Origin: UBA2883 sp964017965
Lineage (GTDB): Bacteria > Cyanobacteriota > Vampirovibrionia > Gastranaerophilales > Gastranaerophilaceae
Assembly: GCA_964017965.1 (NCBI GenBank)
Contig: CAXHNV010000001.1
Coordinates: 310,001-374,000 of the forward strand
Length of the DNA stretch: 64,000 nt
Direction of reading: 5' to 3'
Part shown: one piece after another, positions 1 through 8,948 of the stretch
How the letters are laid out: each line of letters opens with the position of its first letter
Position numbering within the stretch: the stretch's first letter is position 1
The notes under the pieces: model-generated
Told to the model about the DNA's origin: nothing
The model's database searches: none
What the model saw: the letters and a program-made list of their open reading frames with translations, nothing else
Position numbers and translations under genes: made by a program

Positions 1-300
1 TCTGCAATGACAGATTCAAACGATGTAAATGTACACAAAGGGGTTATTGCAACAGGAGATACGTTCGTATCGTCAAGCGAGAAGAAACAAGAGCTTGCAA
101 ACCTGTTCAATGCAACAGCCGTCGAAATGGAAGCTTGCGCAATAGCTCAAACAGCTAACAAAAACCATGTACCGTGCCTAATCATACGTGCAATCTCTGA
201 TTTGGCTGACGGTTCTGCACCACTTTCATTATCACAGGTGGAAACGAAAATGGCACAGTTCGCATCAACAACAATAGCAGTACTACTAAGAAATATTTAA
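1..300 (+). CDS. mtnN: 5'-methylthioadenosine/S-adenosylhomocysteine nucleosidase, C-terminal part
   Basis: The frame is open from the first base, so the gene begins before the window; 99 codons are visible. The family hydrolyses the glycosidic bond of MTA and SAH to release adenine. The fragment carries the family motifs: VEMEACAIAQ, with the Glu that contacts the ribose, and RAISDLAD, with the catalytic Asp, followed by the usual C-terminal helix. It ends convergently with the radical SAM gene, overlapping it by 15 bases. Together with the adenine deaminase at 15.7-17.4 kb and SpeD at 43.7 kb it outlines a polyamine/SAM by-product salvage route. The assignment of the visible part is firm; the N-terminus cannot be judged. 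Confidence 0.9.
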   Translation, partial: SAMTDSNDVNVHKGVIATGDTFVSSSEKKQELANLFNATAVEMEACAIAQTANKNHVPCLIIRAISDLADGSAPLSLSQVETKMAQFASTTIAVLLRNI

Positions 301-1125
301 GTCAATACTAAACATTTTTTCTTTGTTCTTAATACACGTAGCACAATAAGGTGTTTCAAGCCTTACGGTCTTTGAGTAGTTAGTAAAATCGCTGCCGCAT
401 CTGCCTCTATAATCGTTCGCAAGGAACGGACACGCAAACACGCCGTTAGCCGTAACCGTTCTGCTTGTCATACAATCAAGCTCACCGGAGATTTCTTCCA
501 TATCAACAGCTGCGTTTTCATCACACCATTTGTTTATCTGTAAAACAAAGTTCTCGATACCTGAATCAAGCAACCTTGATTTGAACTCCTGAATAATAAG
601 TTCATCAGGCTCGTTATAATAATTAGCAACGCTCACAATATTAGTGAACCCATATTTATCAAGGCATTTGAGCGCGTACATATTTTGTCTGAAAGCACCG
701 CGAGAGCGTACATCATCGTTTTTCATCTCGTCATAATGCGCAAACGACAGCTTAAACAAAATCTGGTTAGAAGATTCACCCTCTACACGTTTTAAGAACC
801 TAGCCTTCTTTTCGTTAATCATAGTAGCGTTTGTACAGATACAAACGTTACAATATCTCAAACACAGTCTCAAAATCGTATTCGCATCAGGGTGAGTCAT
901 AGGCTCAGCACCTGTTAAATATATGCAGTTCAAATCCTCGTTCTTTAGCTGCGCAAGCGTTTCTTTGACAGTATCTAACTTAATAAAGTCCTTAACATTC
1001 TTTGTTAATGGGAACTTGATATAACAATTCTTACAACGTTTATTACAATTCTTTGCAGTTAATTCTATAAAAACATCCCTTAGCTCACTCATTACACTTA
1101 CTTGTGACGTAAAAATACCAGACAT
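286..1125 (-). CDS. Radical SAM protein with C-terminal Cys-rich region
   Basis: 279 aa. Near the N-terminus is the radical SAM cluster motif CNKRCKNC (Cx3Cx2C), which binds a 4Fe-4S cluster and SAM, followed by LTGAEPMTHPD, a variant of the usual GGEP SAM-contact motif. The C-terminus has further cysteines (ACPF, GRCG, YCATC) spaced like a SPASM or twitch auxiliary-cluster region. Such proteins often modify peptides or act as maturases, but no precursor peptide gene is adjacent and the substrate is unknown. Start: AAGGAGG lies five bases before the ATG at 1125. It converges on mtnN. The family is clear; the specific reaction is not. Confidence 0.75.
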   Translation of the reverse strand: MSGIFTSQVSVMSELRDVFIELTAKNCNKRCKNCYIKFPLTKNVKDFIKLDTVKETLAQLKNEDLNCIYLTGAEPMTHPDANTILRLCLRYCNVCICTNATMINEKKARFLKRVEGESSNQILFKLSFAHYDEMKNDDVRSRGAFRQNMYALKCLDKYGFTNIVSVANYYNEPDELIIQEFKSRLLDSGIENFVLQINKWCDENAAVDMEEISGELDCMTSRTVTANGVFACPFLANDYRGRCGSDFTNYSKTVRLETPYCATCIKNKEKMFSIDLNIS

Positions 1126-1203
1126 AAATCCTCCTTCTATTATGTCTATTTTTGCATTACAAGAAATAAAATGAATTAGTCAGGTGTTTAGTATTGTGGC
1201 TAA

Positions 1204-1659
1204 CTATTTTCTTCCGAATTGGGCAAGAATATCAGACTTGTCATAACCTAACTCTTTCAAATTCATAGGTTCGATATCAATTTCTTCTTTACCAATCTTT
1301 TTAATTTCTTCACCAACAACTCTATTAATAGTTTCTGTTACTTTTTTCTCATCATCAGGTAAGAAAGTTCTGTCTCTATTTAAAATATCGCATTCTCTAT
1401 TGATACGTTCAGCAGAAAGCGCAACATCAGGGTGTCTTTGTTTTATAATGTGTGACATGTTTCTTAAAGCCTCGGCTGATTGATAAGAATAAAGCTGTTC
1501 GTGGCTGAGGTTCCCAACTTTTTGTAACATATCCATTTGCGCTGGATGAGCAGTTTTTGCATTCTCCAAAAACCTGCCTGTAGCTACAGACAGCACTGTT
1601 TTTGTAGGGATTTTTACCCCGAAATTTGGACTATAAGATTTAACACCACCAACTTGCAT
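1204..1659 (-). CDS. Hypothetical protein with N-terminal SPNFGVK motif
   Basis: 151 aa from the ATG at 1659, which has an AAAGGAG seven bases upstream; an in-frame GTG at 1665 is possible but sits within the spacer of that site. No family is recognised. It is predicted soluble, mostly helical and charged, with no signal peptide or membrane segment. The N-terminus contains SPNFGVK, resembling short Phe-Lys motifs in two other unknown proteins here (at 6804-7799 and 23477-23836). It stands alone between the radical SAM gene and the nucleoside transporter, all on the same strand, with gaps of about 60-80 bases. Confidence 0.6.
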   Translation of the reverse strand: MQVGGVKSYSPNFGVKIPTKTVLSVATGRFLENAKTAHPAQMDMLQKVGNLSHEQLYSYQSAEALRNMSHIIKQRHPDVALSAERINRECDILNRDRTFLPDDEKKVTETINRVVGEEIKKIGKEEIDIEPMNLKELGYDKSDILAQFGRK

Positions 1660-1717
1660 ACACACACTCCTTTATTATTAGTTATGATATATTAAAACAC
1701 TAAGAAAAAATTTTTTG

Positions 1718-2980
1718 CTAGAACAAAATACCCGCAATTGTAGCAGACATATAGCATGTCAACGTACCGCAGATGAGCGCTTTTACACCCAGCTGAGCAA
1801 GGTTTGTTCTTTGTTCAGGTGCCATTTCGCCGATACCACCGATTTGAACAGCGATTGAACCAATATTACCGAAACTGCAAAGTGCAAAACTTGCTATCAA
1901 GAACGCTTTACGAGAGATTTCATCGAACGGAATAGATGTCAAATCCATATATGCAACCATTTCGTTAAGCACGATTTTTTCACCCATAAGCCCGCCGACA
2001 GTAGTAATATCGTGAAGCGGAACACCCATAACAAGTGCAAATACAGCAAAGATTTTACCTAAGATAAATTTCAGCGATAAATCAGGCAGCCACGCTAAAC
2101 CGATATGACAAGTTGTGTAGAAGAATGAACCAATACCGCCTAATATCCAGTCAATCATAGCAACAAGCGCAACGAGTGCGATAATCATCGCGGTAACGCT
2201 TATACCTACTTTCATACCGTCACCGGCACCGGCTGAGATTGAGTCGATGACGTTAACGTGAGTTTTTTCGACTTCAATATCAATATTTTCACCTGTTTTG
2301 GTTACGGTGTCTTCCGGATACATAATTTTTGTGAGCACGATAACCCCCGGAGCTGCCATAACAGAAGACGCAAGCACGTATTCAGCAGGAATACCCATGC
2401 CGATATAGATAGGCATCATAGCACCTGAGATACAAGCCATGCTGCCTGCCATACAGGTTAGAACTTCTGAACGTGTGAGTTCTTTTAAGTATGGTTTAAT
2501 CATAATCTGTGCAACGATTTGTCCTACAAACGAGTTTGCAACAGAGCAGAGCGCTTCTGCACCTGAAACTTTCATAAGCTTGTTCATCGCTTTACCAAGG
2601 CATGCAACTACTTTTTGCATTATGCCGTAGTAATAAAGTATATTAACCAGAATCATCATAAAGATACTTGAGCAGATAAGCTGGAGGGTGAAGATATGCG
2701 CACCGCCGCAGAACATGTTTTCAAAATCAGGCTTGATTAGTCCGCTAAAAACAAACTGTCCGCCTTGAATAGCGAAGGTTAGGAGCTTTTCGATAAATGC
2801 GCCTATTGAAGCAAAAATCATACGTCCGAGAGGTACTTTAAAGATAAAAACCGCCAGTGCTACCTGGAGCAAAAACCCCATACCGACAGTTTTAATGTTA
2901 ATTTTCTTTCTGTTATTAGACATTGCGTAAGCAATTCCTAAAATAACCACTATACCGATGAGACCGACAAATCTTTGCAT
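1718..2980 (-). CDS. Concentrative nucleoside transporter (CNT/NupC family)
   Basis: 420 aa, the usual length for bacterial CNT proteins, which import nucleosides with H+ or Na+. It is a polytopic inner membrane protein: short hydrophobic N-terminal helices, a gate region with GSMACISGAMMPIYIGMGI, and a C-terminal core with the family signature around SFGNIGSIAVQIGGIG followed by two more helices. A TGGAG precedes the ATG at 2980. With mtnN, adenine deaminase, deoC and surE nearby it fits nucleoside scavenging. The coupling ion and substrate preference cannot be read from sequence. Confidence 0.9.
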   Translation of the reverse strand: MQRFVGLIGIVVILGIAYAMSNNRKKINIKTVGMGFLLQVALAVFIFKVPLGRMIFASIGAFIEKLLTFAIQGGQFVFSGLIKPDFENMFCGGAHIFTLQLICSSIFMMILVNILYYYGIMQKVVACLGKAMNKLMKVSGAEALCSVANSFVGQIVAQIMIKPYLKELTRSEVLTCMAGSMACISGAMMPIYIGMGIPAEYVLASSVMAAPGVIVLTKIMYPEDTVTKTGENIDIEVEKTHVNVIDSISAGAGDGMKVGISVTAMIIALVALVAMIDWILGGIGSFFYTTCHIGLAWLPDLSLKFILGKIFAVFALVMGVPLHDITTVGGLMGEKIVLNEMVAYMDLTSIPFDEISRKAFLIASFALCSFGNIGSIAVQIGGIGEMAPEQRTNLAQLGVKALICGTLTCYMSATIAGILF

Positions 2981-3158
2981 ACACTACTCCATAGCTGACT
3001 ATTCAAAACTGTTTTCAGATTATAGCACACTTTTATACATTAGTAAACTCAGCAAAAGTGACGACTAAACGTTTAACCTTATGTGCCAAGAGGTTTAACA
3101 TTGTGTCATTAAATGTTCATATGAGCTAACATTGTATGGTAAATACAAGGAGAAAATT

Positions 3159-3335
3159 ATGATAGAAGATGAATTAGTGAAAAAGTTGTTTGATAGGTTA
3201 GATAATATGGATGATAGTATTGGGTACATATTTGATTCTCTTATAGAATACTGGGCAACAGCTAAAATGGCTTTATTTGTAGCGTTTTGTAAAAATAGAG
3301 AAGTTTTATTAAAAGATACAGAGCAAAAAAAATAG
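3159..3335 (+). CDS. Small hypothetical protein (58 aa)
   Basis: The ATG at 3159 has a good AAGGAG six bases upstream (3147-3152); a longer reading from a TTG at 3132 is less likely because it would contain that ribosome site. The product is acidic at the N-terminus (EDELVKKLF, NMDDS) and has one moderately hydrophobic stretch (YWATAKMALFVAFC), so it could associate with membrane. It is followed at once by a strong hairpin terminator that includes its stop codon. No family recognised. A TAACATTGT repeat occurs at 3096-3104 and 3127-3135 upstream. Confidence 0.5.
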   Translation: MIEDELVKKLFDRLDNMDDSIGYIFDSLIEYWATAKMALFVAFCKNREVLLKDTEQKK

Positions 3336-3368
3336 TGAATGCCAAAAAACTGGCATTCACTATTTTTT
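3331..3368. terminator. Bidirectional Rho-independent terminator
   Basis: A 14-bp perfect stem, AATAGTGAATGCCA paired with TGGCATTCACTATT, with a six-base loop, is flanked by A8 on the left and T6 on the right. It serves the small gene ending at 3335 (whose stop codon is in the stem) and valS on the other strand. Confidence 0.85.
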
Positions 3369-3377
3369 AAATAATAA

Positions 3378-6038
3378 TTACTCAGCCAATGATTTAATCA
3401 AGTCTTTGATTACGTTTTCTTGATTAGTTAGTTCTTCAATTCTTGCTTTTGTCTGTTCAATCAATTCTGCAGGTGCATTGGCTACGAACTTCTCGTTCTT
3501 CATTCTGCCCTCTAACGAGTTTTTCTCATTAGTAAGTTTAGCCATTTTCTTTTCCTGTCTTGCAATCTCAGCGTCCAAATCAATCAAATCCGCAAGCGGA
3601 ACAATCAACTTAGAACGAGAAACAACAGCCGTTGCTGATTTAGCAGGCAATTCAGCATTCATTTCGTTATAGCTAATCTTATCAACCTTAGCCAATCGCT
3701 TAACATAAGATTCGATAGCTTCAAAAATCTCTTTCTCATCTTTTTCAGCTCTTATTTCTACATTTACAGTAGTTGATGTAGGGATATTGAAACTTTGTCT
3801 CAAATTCCTCAAAGACGTAATAGTGTCAAACACAACTTCCATTTGTTTAGCTTCCTTAGAGAATACCAAACTGTCTTTGAATACAGGATGTTCAGCTACA
3901 ATAATAGCAGGAGCACTGCAACTGTCAGCCTTAGGTATTAATTGCCATACTTCTTCTGTTATATGAGGCATAATAGGATGTAACATCCTCAACGCCATAT
4001 CAAGAACATATCTCAATACCCTTTGCGTATTAGCCTTGAGTGCTTCATCTCTCAACTGAATCTTAGCAATCTCAACATACCAATCACAATAAGAGTTCCA
4101 GAAGAAATCGTAAAGTACGTGAGCAGTCTCACCAATCCTAAAGTCCTTAACATTACTGTTAACAAGCTTCGCAGTTGAATTCAACTTGTCTAAAATCCAC
4201 TTGTCAGCAATAGTCAAGTTATCCATATCAACATCCTTACCGTCAACACCTTCAAGGTTCATTAATACAAACCTTGACGCGTTCCAAATCTTGTTAGCAA
4301 AGTTACGACCATACTCAAACCTGTCATCACTAACCTTGATGTCCTGACCGCCATAAGTACATAAAGAAGTCATCGTGAATCTCAAAGCGTCACAACCGTA
4401 CTTATCGATAATCTCAACAGGGTCGATAGTATTTCCCTTAGACTTAGACATCTTTTGACCCTTTTCGTCTCTAATAAGACCGTGGATATAAACAACAGGG
4501 AACGGAGCCTTTCCGGTAAACTCTAATCCCATAGTAATCATTCTTGCAACCCAGAAGAAGATAATATCAAACCCCGTAACAAGTACAGAAGTAGGATAGA
4601 ATTTTCTGAAGTCCTCCGTATCTTCATTCGGGAATCCCATAGTAGAGAACGGCCACAATCCAGATGAGAACCACGTATCTAAACAATCAGGTTCCTGAGT
4701 ATACATCGTAGGATCAGGGTTTTCTTTGGCAACAACAATCTCGCCTGTCTCATTATGGTAATAAGCAGGAATTTGATGTCCCCACCAAATCTGACGTGAG
4801 ATACACCAGTCGCGGATGTTTTCCATCCAGCCTAAATAATCTTTTTCCCAACGTTGAGGAACAAACTTGATACGACCGTCTTTTACAGCCTTAACAGCTT
4901 CTTCTGCCAAAGGTGCCATCTTAACGAACCATTGTTCAGAAAGTAACGGTTCAATTGTAGTGCCGCAACGCTGACATTTACCAACATTGTGTTCGTGGTC
5001 TTTTACTCTTAGCAAGAAATGGTTGTATTCAAGCATACCAACAATCTTTTCTCTTGCTTCGTATCTTTCTAACCCGTGAAACTCTTGAGGCACTTCACCA
5101 CAAGCCTTCATCTTGCCTTCTTCATCAATAACCCAGATAGGCTTCAGGTTATGACGTTTACCAACCTCATAATCGTTAGGGTCGTGTGCAGGCGTAATCT
5201 TAACCGCACCGGTTCCAAAGCTCTTATCAACATACTCATCCGCAATAATAGGGATTTCTCTGTTAGTTAACGGAACAAGAACCTTTTTTCCGATAAGTTC
5301 TGAATACTTCTTATCATCAGGGTGAACCGCAATAGCAACGTCACCAAAGATAGTTTCAGGTCTTGTTGTAGCAACGATAATCGCTCCGCGTTCATCTTTC
5401 AACGGATAAGAAATCTCCCACAAATGTCCCTGTTCTGTTTCGTATTCTGTTTCAACATCAGAAATAGCTGATTGACAACGAGGACACCAGTTTACGATAT
5501 AAGAACCTTTATAAATCAAACCTTTGTTATAAAGAGTAACAAAAACCTCTTTTACAGCGTCAGAACAGCCCTCATCAAAAGTAAATCTTTCTCTTGAACG
5601 GTCAAAAGAAGCGCCCAATCTCTTGAACTGGTTAAGGATAGCAGACTTGTGTTCATTAGTCCATTCCCATGTTTTTTCGATGAACTTTTCTCTGCCCAAA
5701 TCGTGACGGGTTAAACCTTCTTTAGCGAGCTGTTTTTCAACAACATTCTGAGTAGCAAGCCCCGCGTGGTCTGTGCCCGGAATCCACAAAGCTTCGTAAC
5801 CGCTCATTCTGTGATAACGGGTTAAGATATCTTGAAGAGTACCGTCAAGTGCGTGTCCCATATGAAGAACACCGGTAACGTTAGGAGGAGGAATTACAAT
5901 AGAATACGGAGGCTTCTTGCTTGATGAATCAGCCTTAAAATATTCGTTATCTTCCCAGAACTTGTAAATTCTTTCTTCTGTTTCCTGCGCGTTATAAACC
6001 GTTGGTAAATCTTCTATTTTCTTTTTGATATCTTCCAT
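3378..6038 (-). CDS. valS: Valyl-tRNA synthetase
   Basis: 886 aa class Ia synthetase that charges tRNA-Val and edits misactivated Thr. The HIGH motif is HMGH at about residues 59-62, after PPPNVTGVL typical of ValS; the KMSKS motif is KMSKSKGN near residue 527. An editing (CP1) domain lies between them, including the conserved TTRPET strand. The anticodon-binding domain is followed by a C-terminal coiled coil from about residue 815, the tRNA-binding arm characteristic of ValS. AGAGGAA precedes the ATG. Single-gene unit bounded by the terminator at 3331-3368. Confidence 0.97.
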   Translation of the reverse strand: MEDIKKKIEDLPTVYNAQETEERIYKFWEDNEYFKADSSSKKPPYSIVIPPPNVTGVLHMGHALDGTLQDILTRYHRMSGYEALWIPGTDHAGLATQNVVEKQLAKEGLTRHDLGREKFIEKTWEWTNEHKSAILNQFKRLGASFDRSRERFTFDEGCSDAVKEVFVTLYNKGLIYKGSYIVNWCPRCQSAISDVETEYETEQGHLWEISYPLKDERGAIIVATTRPETIFGDVAIAVHPDDKKYSELIGKKVLVPLTNREIPIIADEYVDKSFGTGAVKITPAHDPNDYEVGKRHNLKPIWVIDEEGKMKACGEVPQEFHGLERYEAREKIVGMLEYNHFLLRVKDHEHNVGKCQRCGTTIEPLLSEQWFVKMAPLAEEAVKAVKDGRIKFVPQRWEKDYLGWMENIRDWCISRQIWWGHQIPAYYHNETGEIVVAKENPDPTMYTQEPDCLDTWFSSGLWPFSTMGFPNEDTEDFRKFYPTSVLVTGFDIIFFWVARMITMGLEFTGKAPFPVVYIHGLIRDEKGQKMSKSKGNTIDPVEIIDKYGCDALRFTMTSLCTYGGQDIKVSDDRFEYGRNFANKIWNASRFVLMNLEGVDGKDVDMDNLTIADKWILDKLNSTAKLVNSNVKDFRIGETAHVLYDFFWNSYCDWYVEIAKIQLRDEALKANTQRVLRYVLDMALRMLHPIMPHITEEVWQLIPKADSCSAPAIIVAEHPVFKDSLVFSKEAKQMEVVFDTITSLRNLRQSFNIPTSTTVNVEIRAEKDEKEIFEAIESYVKRLAKVDKISYNEMNAELPAKSATAVVSRSKLIVPLADLIDLDAEIARQEKKMAKLTNEKNSLEGRMKNEKFVANAPAELIEQTKARIEELTNQENVIKDLIKSLAE

Positions 6039-6123
6039 TTTCGTTCCTCTTTTGTTTTTTAATTACAAAATATCATAAAAATACTTATTTTTAAAGTATA
6101 ATAAGTACAAAAAGGAGCAGCCT

Positions 6124-6807
6124 ATGTCAAAAGTCGAACCGATAACACCACTATACGTAAACAAGATTCTTGCAACCAACAAACTAACAGACGCGCAAAA
6201 ACTTCAGTTCATAAAAGAAAACGCCGCTGCAATAAAATCGTTCTCGGGTGAAGAAATCAACATGACAGAGTTGAAAGAAATCCTTCAATCAAGACCGTTA
6301 GTAAGGTTCCGCCCGATAAAAAACTCGTTCACAAAACAGGGTGACAAGATTCTGCTTGCTAAATCACTAAACATCGAACCGAAAGAAGTTAACAAATACA
6401 TAGAAAACCTTACAACTACAGGCTTAAACACTGACACACCGGTAGAAAGCATTGAGAAAGTAAAGAGTTACGTATATCGACACGGTACAAAAGGTCAGGT
6501 TATAAAGTTCTTGGAATACGAGCTCTCTGATGAGAAGTTCATTCTTGAAAGGTTATACAAAACTCTTCAAGCGAATTCAGGCGGGCTATATGACTATTAT
6601 GAGCGTCCTATCCACCGTATGACAAACAACAACCTTTCACAACTCTATAACGTAATCGATAAGAGCTTACGAAACGCCGAAAAGAAAGGTGCTATAAACA
6701 AAGACCAGCTGACTTCAACATCAGAATGGGCACTTGTTAAAATCTATGAGATTCAAAACAACTCAAAACTCATAAGAGCTTATCATAAATACAAAGACCT
6801 GGTTTAA
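6124..6807 (+). CDS. Hypothetical protein (227 aa)
   Basis: No family recognised. The protein is soluble, basic and largely helical, without signal peptide or membrane segment. AAGGAG lies six bases before the ATG, and a TATAAT at 6097-6102 could be its -10 box, giving a very short leader. Its end overlaps the convergent phosphatase-like gene by four bases. It is divergent from valS with about 85 bases between the starts. Confidence 0.6.
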   Translation: MSKVEPITPLYVNKILATNKLTDAQKLQFIKENAAAIKSFSGEEINMTELKEILQSRPLVRFRPIKNSFTKQGDKILLAKSLNIEPKEVNKYIENLTTTGLNTDTPVESIEKVKSYVYRHGTKGQVIKFLEYELSDEKFILERLYKTLQANSGGLYDYYERPIHRMTNNNLSQLYNVIDKSLRNAEKKGAINKDQLTSTSEWALVKIYEIQNNSKLIRAYHKYKDLV

Positions 6808-7799
6808 TAGTTGTATTCAATCTTTGAATCTTGTAAGTTTTTGAGTTTTGGCATAAAGTTTTCATCAAACTCTTCTGTCCAACCCATTTGAGCTTTATGT
6901 TCAGGGGTAAGGTTTTTATAGAAAGAAACTATGTTGCTCATATATTGATTATTAAACTTTGTTCTGCAATTAGGTGTCTTAGACGCTTTTGGGTTGAATA
7001 AATGGTTAAGAAGCATAGCGTTATTTGTTCTGCTTATACCGTATTCACAACCGATATAAGTATTATCTTCCTGCAAGCAGTTTATTACCTTAACAAACTT
7101 ATCCATATAAGCATTTTTGTCTTTTTCCCAGCGGTTAACTGCAGAATCTTTTGCTTTCTGCAACTGCTCTCTTGAAGTATACACAGAAGACCATCGCATT
7201 ACATCAAGCTCAACTTCACGTTTTGATTTAAACGCGCTCATCTCGCTCAAATCTTCTGCCACCGGAAGATTAATATAATCTATATCGTTTTCTTCACAAG
7301 CTTGTTTTACTTTATCATACCCTTGTAAATCAACAATATGCTTAACCCCTGCTTGTTTAAGAATTTTGATTGATTCCAGATTTGAATTAGGGGTACTTCC
7401 TCTATAATTACCTGTAGTATATATTTGTTTAACATTAAGCAAAGGCAAAGTTTCCATAAGCTCGCCATTGATTTTAGCCTTAGAAGATAAAGATGAAGAC
7501 GAAGCAGGTTTAGTCATCTCGTCAAACTGTTCAAGTATTGTACCTTCTTTCATCTTATGGTGTTTATTCGGTTTCACACCGCATAATCTATTAATTAAGG
7601 CATTCAAGTTATATTCGCTAAGCCTGCCGTTGTTTTCGATAATATCATAATACGGCATGTGGCGTGATTCGTAACTTTCTCTAATATAGTCACGACGACT
7701 TTTAGATATCTCGTCATCGTAAGCAAAATAATCATCGTCATTACGTGATTTAAAACTAACAGGGTTTGTTCTGCAAAATGTTGGGGTAATACTTATCAT
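6804..7799 (-). CDS. Tyrosine/dual-specificity phosphatase-like protein
   Basis: 331 aa. Residues 125-160 (TTGNYRGSTPNSNLESIKIL through HIVDLQGYD) match the start of the atypical dual-specificity phosphatase fold, and residues 251-258 read CEYGISRT, a complete CX5R phosphate-binding loop followed by Thr. This predicts a Cys-dependent phosphatase for phosphoprotein, phosphoinositide or a small phosphoester. Residues 1-100 are low in recognisable structure and carry an NPVSFKSR motif; residues 96-106 are a Ser-rich linker. A candidate general acid Asp lies in the LPVAED loop near 183. No signal peptide. It may be the last gene of the leftward run SIS, phosphatase. A host-directed effector role is only a guess. 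Confidence 0.6.
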   Translation of the reverse strand: MISITPTFCRTNPVSFKSRNDDDYFAYDDEISKSRRDYIRESYESRHMPYYDIIENNGRLSEYNLNALINRLCGVKPNKHHKMKEGTILEQFDEMTKPASSSSLSSKAKINGELMETLPLLNVKQIYTTGNYRGSTPNSNLESIKILKQAGVKHIVDLQGYDKVKQACEENDIDYINLPVAEDLSEMSAFKSKREVELDVMRWSSVYTSREQLQKAKDSAVNRWEKDKNAYMDKFVKVINCLQEDNTYIGCEYGISRTNNAMLLNHLFNPKASKTPNCRTKFNNQYMSNIVSFYKNLTPEHKAQMGWTEEFDENFMPKLKNLQDSKIEYNY

Positions 7800-7834
7800 A
7801 CCCTATATAAAACAGCTAAAAAAATAATTTGCTA

Positions 7835-8902
7835 CTATTTCACAACTTTTTTTAGACCTTTTGGTCTGTCAACGTTTCTGTGCATTTTTGTAGCAATTTC
7901 TAACGCCAATAACTGACAAATAACCGCGTTTGAGAACATTTGTAACATCTCGTTTTTACAGTCAATACTGATATTGTAGTTAGAAATGTATTTGTTATCT
8001 TTTCCGATAATATAAATTGAAGGGTTATACTCTTCTTTAATCTTATTCAAGTTTTCAGCCGCGATAGTAGACATTTTATGTACGGCTAAAAATATGATAG
8101 CAGACGGTTTGTTGTTCAATGCTGCAAGATGTCCGTGCATAAATTCACCCATAATAGCTGCATTTATGTTCATATAAGAGGTTTCTTTTATCTTCAGAGC
8201 CCCTTCTTTTGCAATCGCATAAGAAATACCTTCTGCGAGCATAACAACTACCTTATGCTTAGTAATGAGCCTTGCGATACTCTTAACTTTTTTTCTGAGT
8301 TTAAGCGTCTGTTCAACAACCTCAGGAAGCTCGTCTAATGAATTTATGTATTCATCAATATTAACGCCCTTATTTCTTGCAATCTTTAACGTAACGACAA
8401 GAGCACACATCATCTGTGCCGTAAACGATTTTGTAGCGGCAATACTTGTTTCTATTCCTGCGTGACAGTTGATATGATACTTTGTCTCGCGCCAGATAGT
8501 TGAATTTTCGTTGTTCGTAATACACATCGTATCAAGGTAATATTTGCCGTTTTCATCTTCAAACCCTTCATTCACACGTCGGAGCGCTTTGATTGTATCG
8601 GTTGTTTCACCGGATTGTGTGATAAAAACATACAACGTATTCTTATCGTGCGGGATAACTTTTTTTAGTAAAAACTCACTTGAATAAATAGCACGTGCTT
8701 CAAGTCCGGCAATTTCACCCAACAACTCGCTTGAAAACCTTGCACAATGATAAGATGAACCGCTTGCAACAAGGACTATTTTATTAACATTCTCGGGAAC
8801 CGCTATCTGTTCAACACCCTCTTTTTCAATAATCCCTTTAATAATTTCAGGTTGTTCAAATATCTCTTTTTCCATAGAAGTTTTTATCTTATTAAAAAAC
8901 AT
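7835..8902 (-). CDS. SIS-domain amino-sugar isomerase/deaminase (GlmS C-terminal half only)
   Basis: 355 aa, aligning over its whole length with the isomerase half of glucosamine-6-phosphate synthase: MEKEIFEQPEII at the start, two SIS domains (SGSSYHCARFSSE, then FITQSGETTDT, and EGALKIKETSY with GEFMHGHLAA) and a C-terminal DRPKGLKK. The catalytic Glu, His and Lys positions of the isomerase site appear kept. The N-terminal glutaminase domain with its nucleophilic Cys is missing, so this is not a complete GlmS; members with this layout (GlmD, AgaS and FrlB types) deaminate or isomerise sugar phosphates. AGGAG precedes the ATG. It lies 46 bases downstream of the GT2 gene on the same strand. 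Confidence 0.75.
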   Translation of the reverse strand: MFFNKIKTSMEKEIFEQPEIIKGIIEKEGVEQIAVPENVNKIVLVASGSSYHCARFSSELLGEIAGLEARAIYSSEFLLKKVIPHDKNTLYVFITQSGETTDTIKALRRVNEGFEDENGKYYLDTMCITNNENSTIWRETKYHINCHAGIETSIAATKSFTAQMMCALVVTLKIARNKGVNIDEYINSLDELPEVVEQTLKLRKKVKSIARLITKHKVVVMLAEGISYAIAKEGALKIKETSYMNINAAIMGEFMHGHLAALNNKPSAIIFLAVHKMSTIAAENLNKIKEEYNPSIYIIGKDNKYISNYNISIDCKNEMLQMFSNAVICQLLALEIATKMHRNVDRPKGLKKVVK

Positions 8903-8948
8903 CTTTTTCTCCTCGTGCTGTATCTTTATTTTAACATGTTTTTCAACT

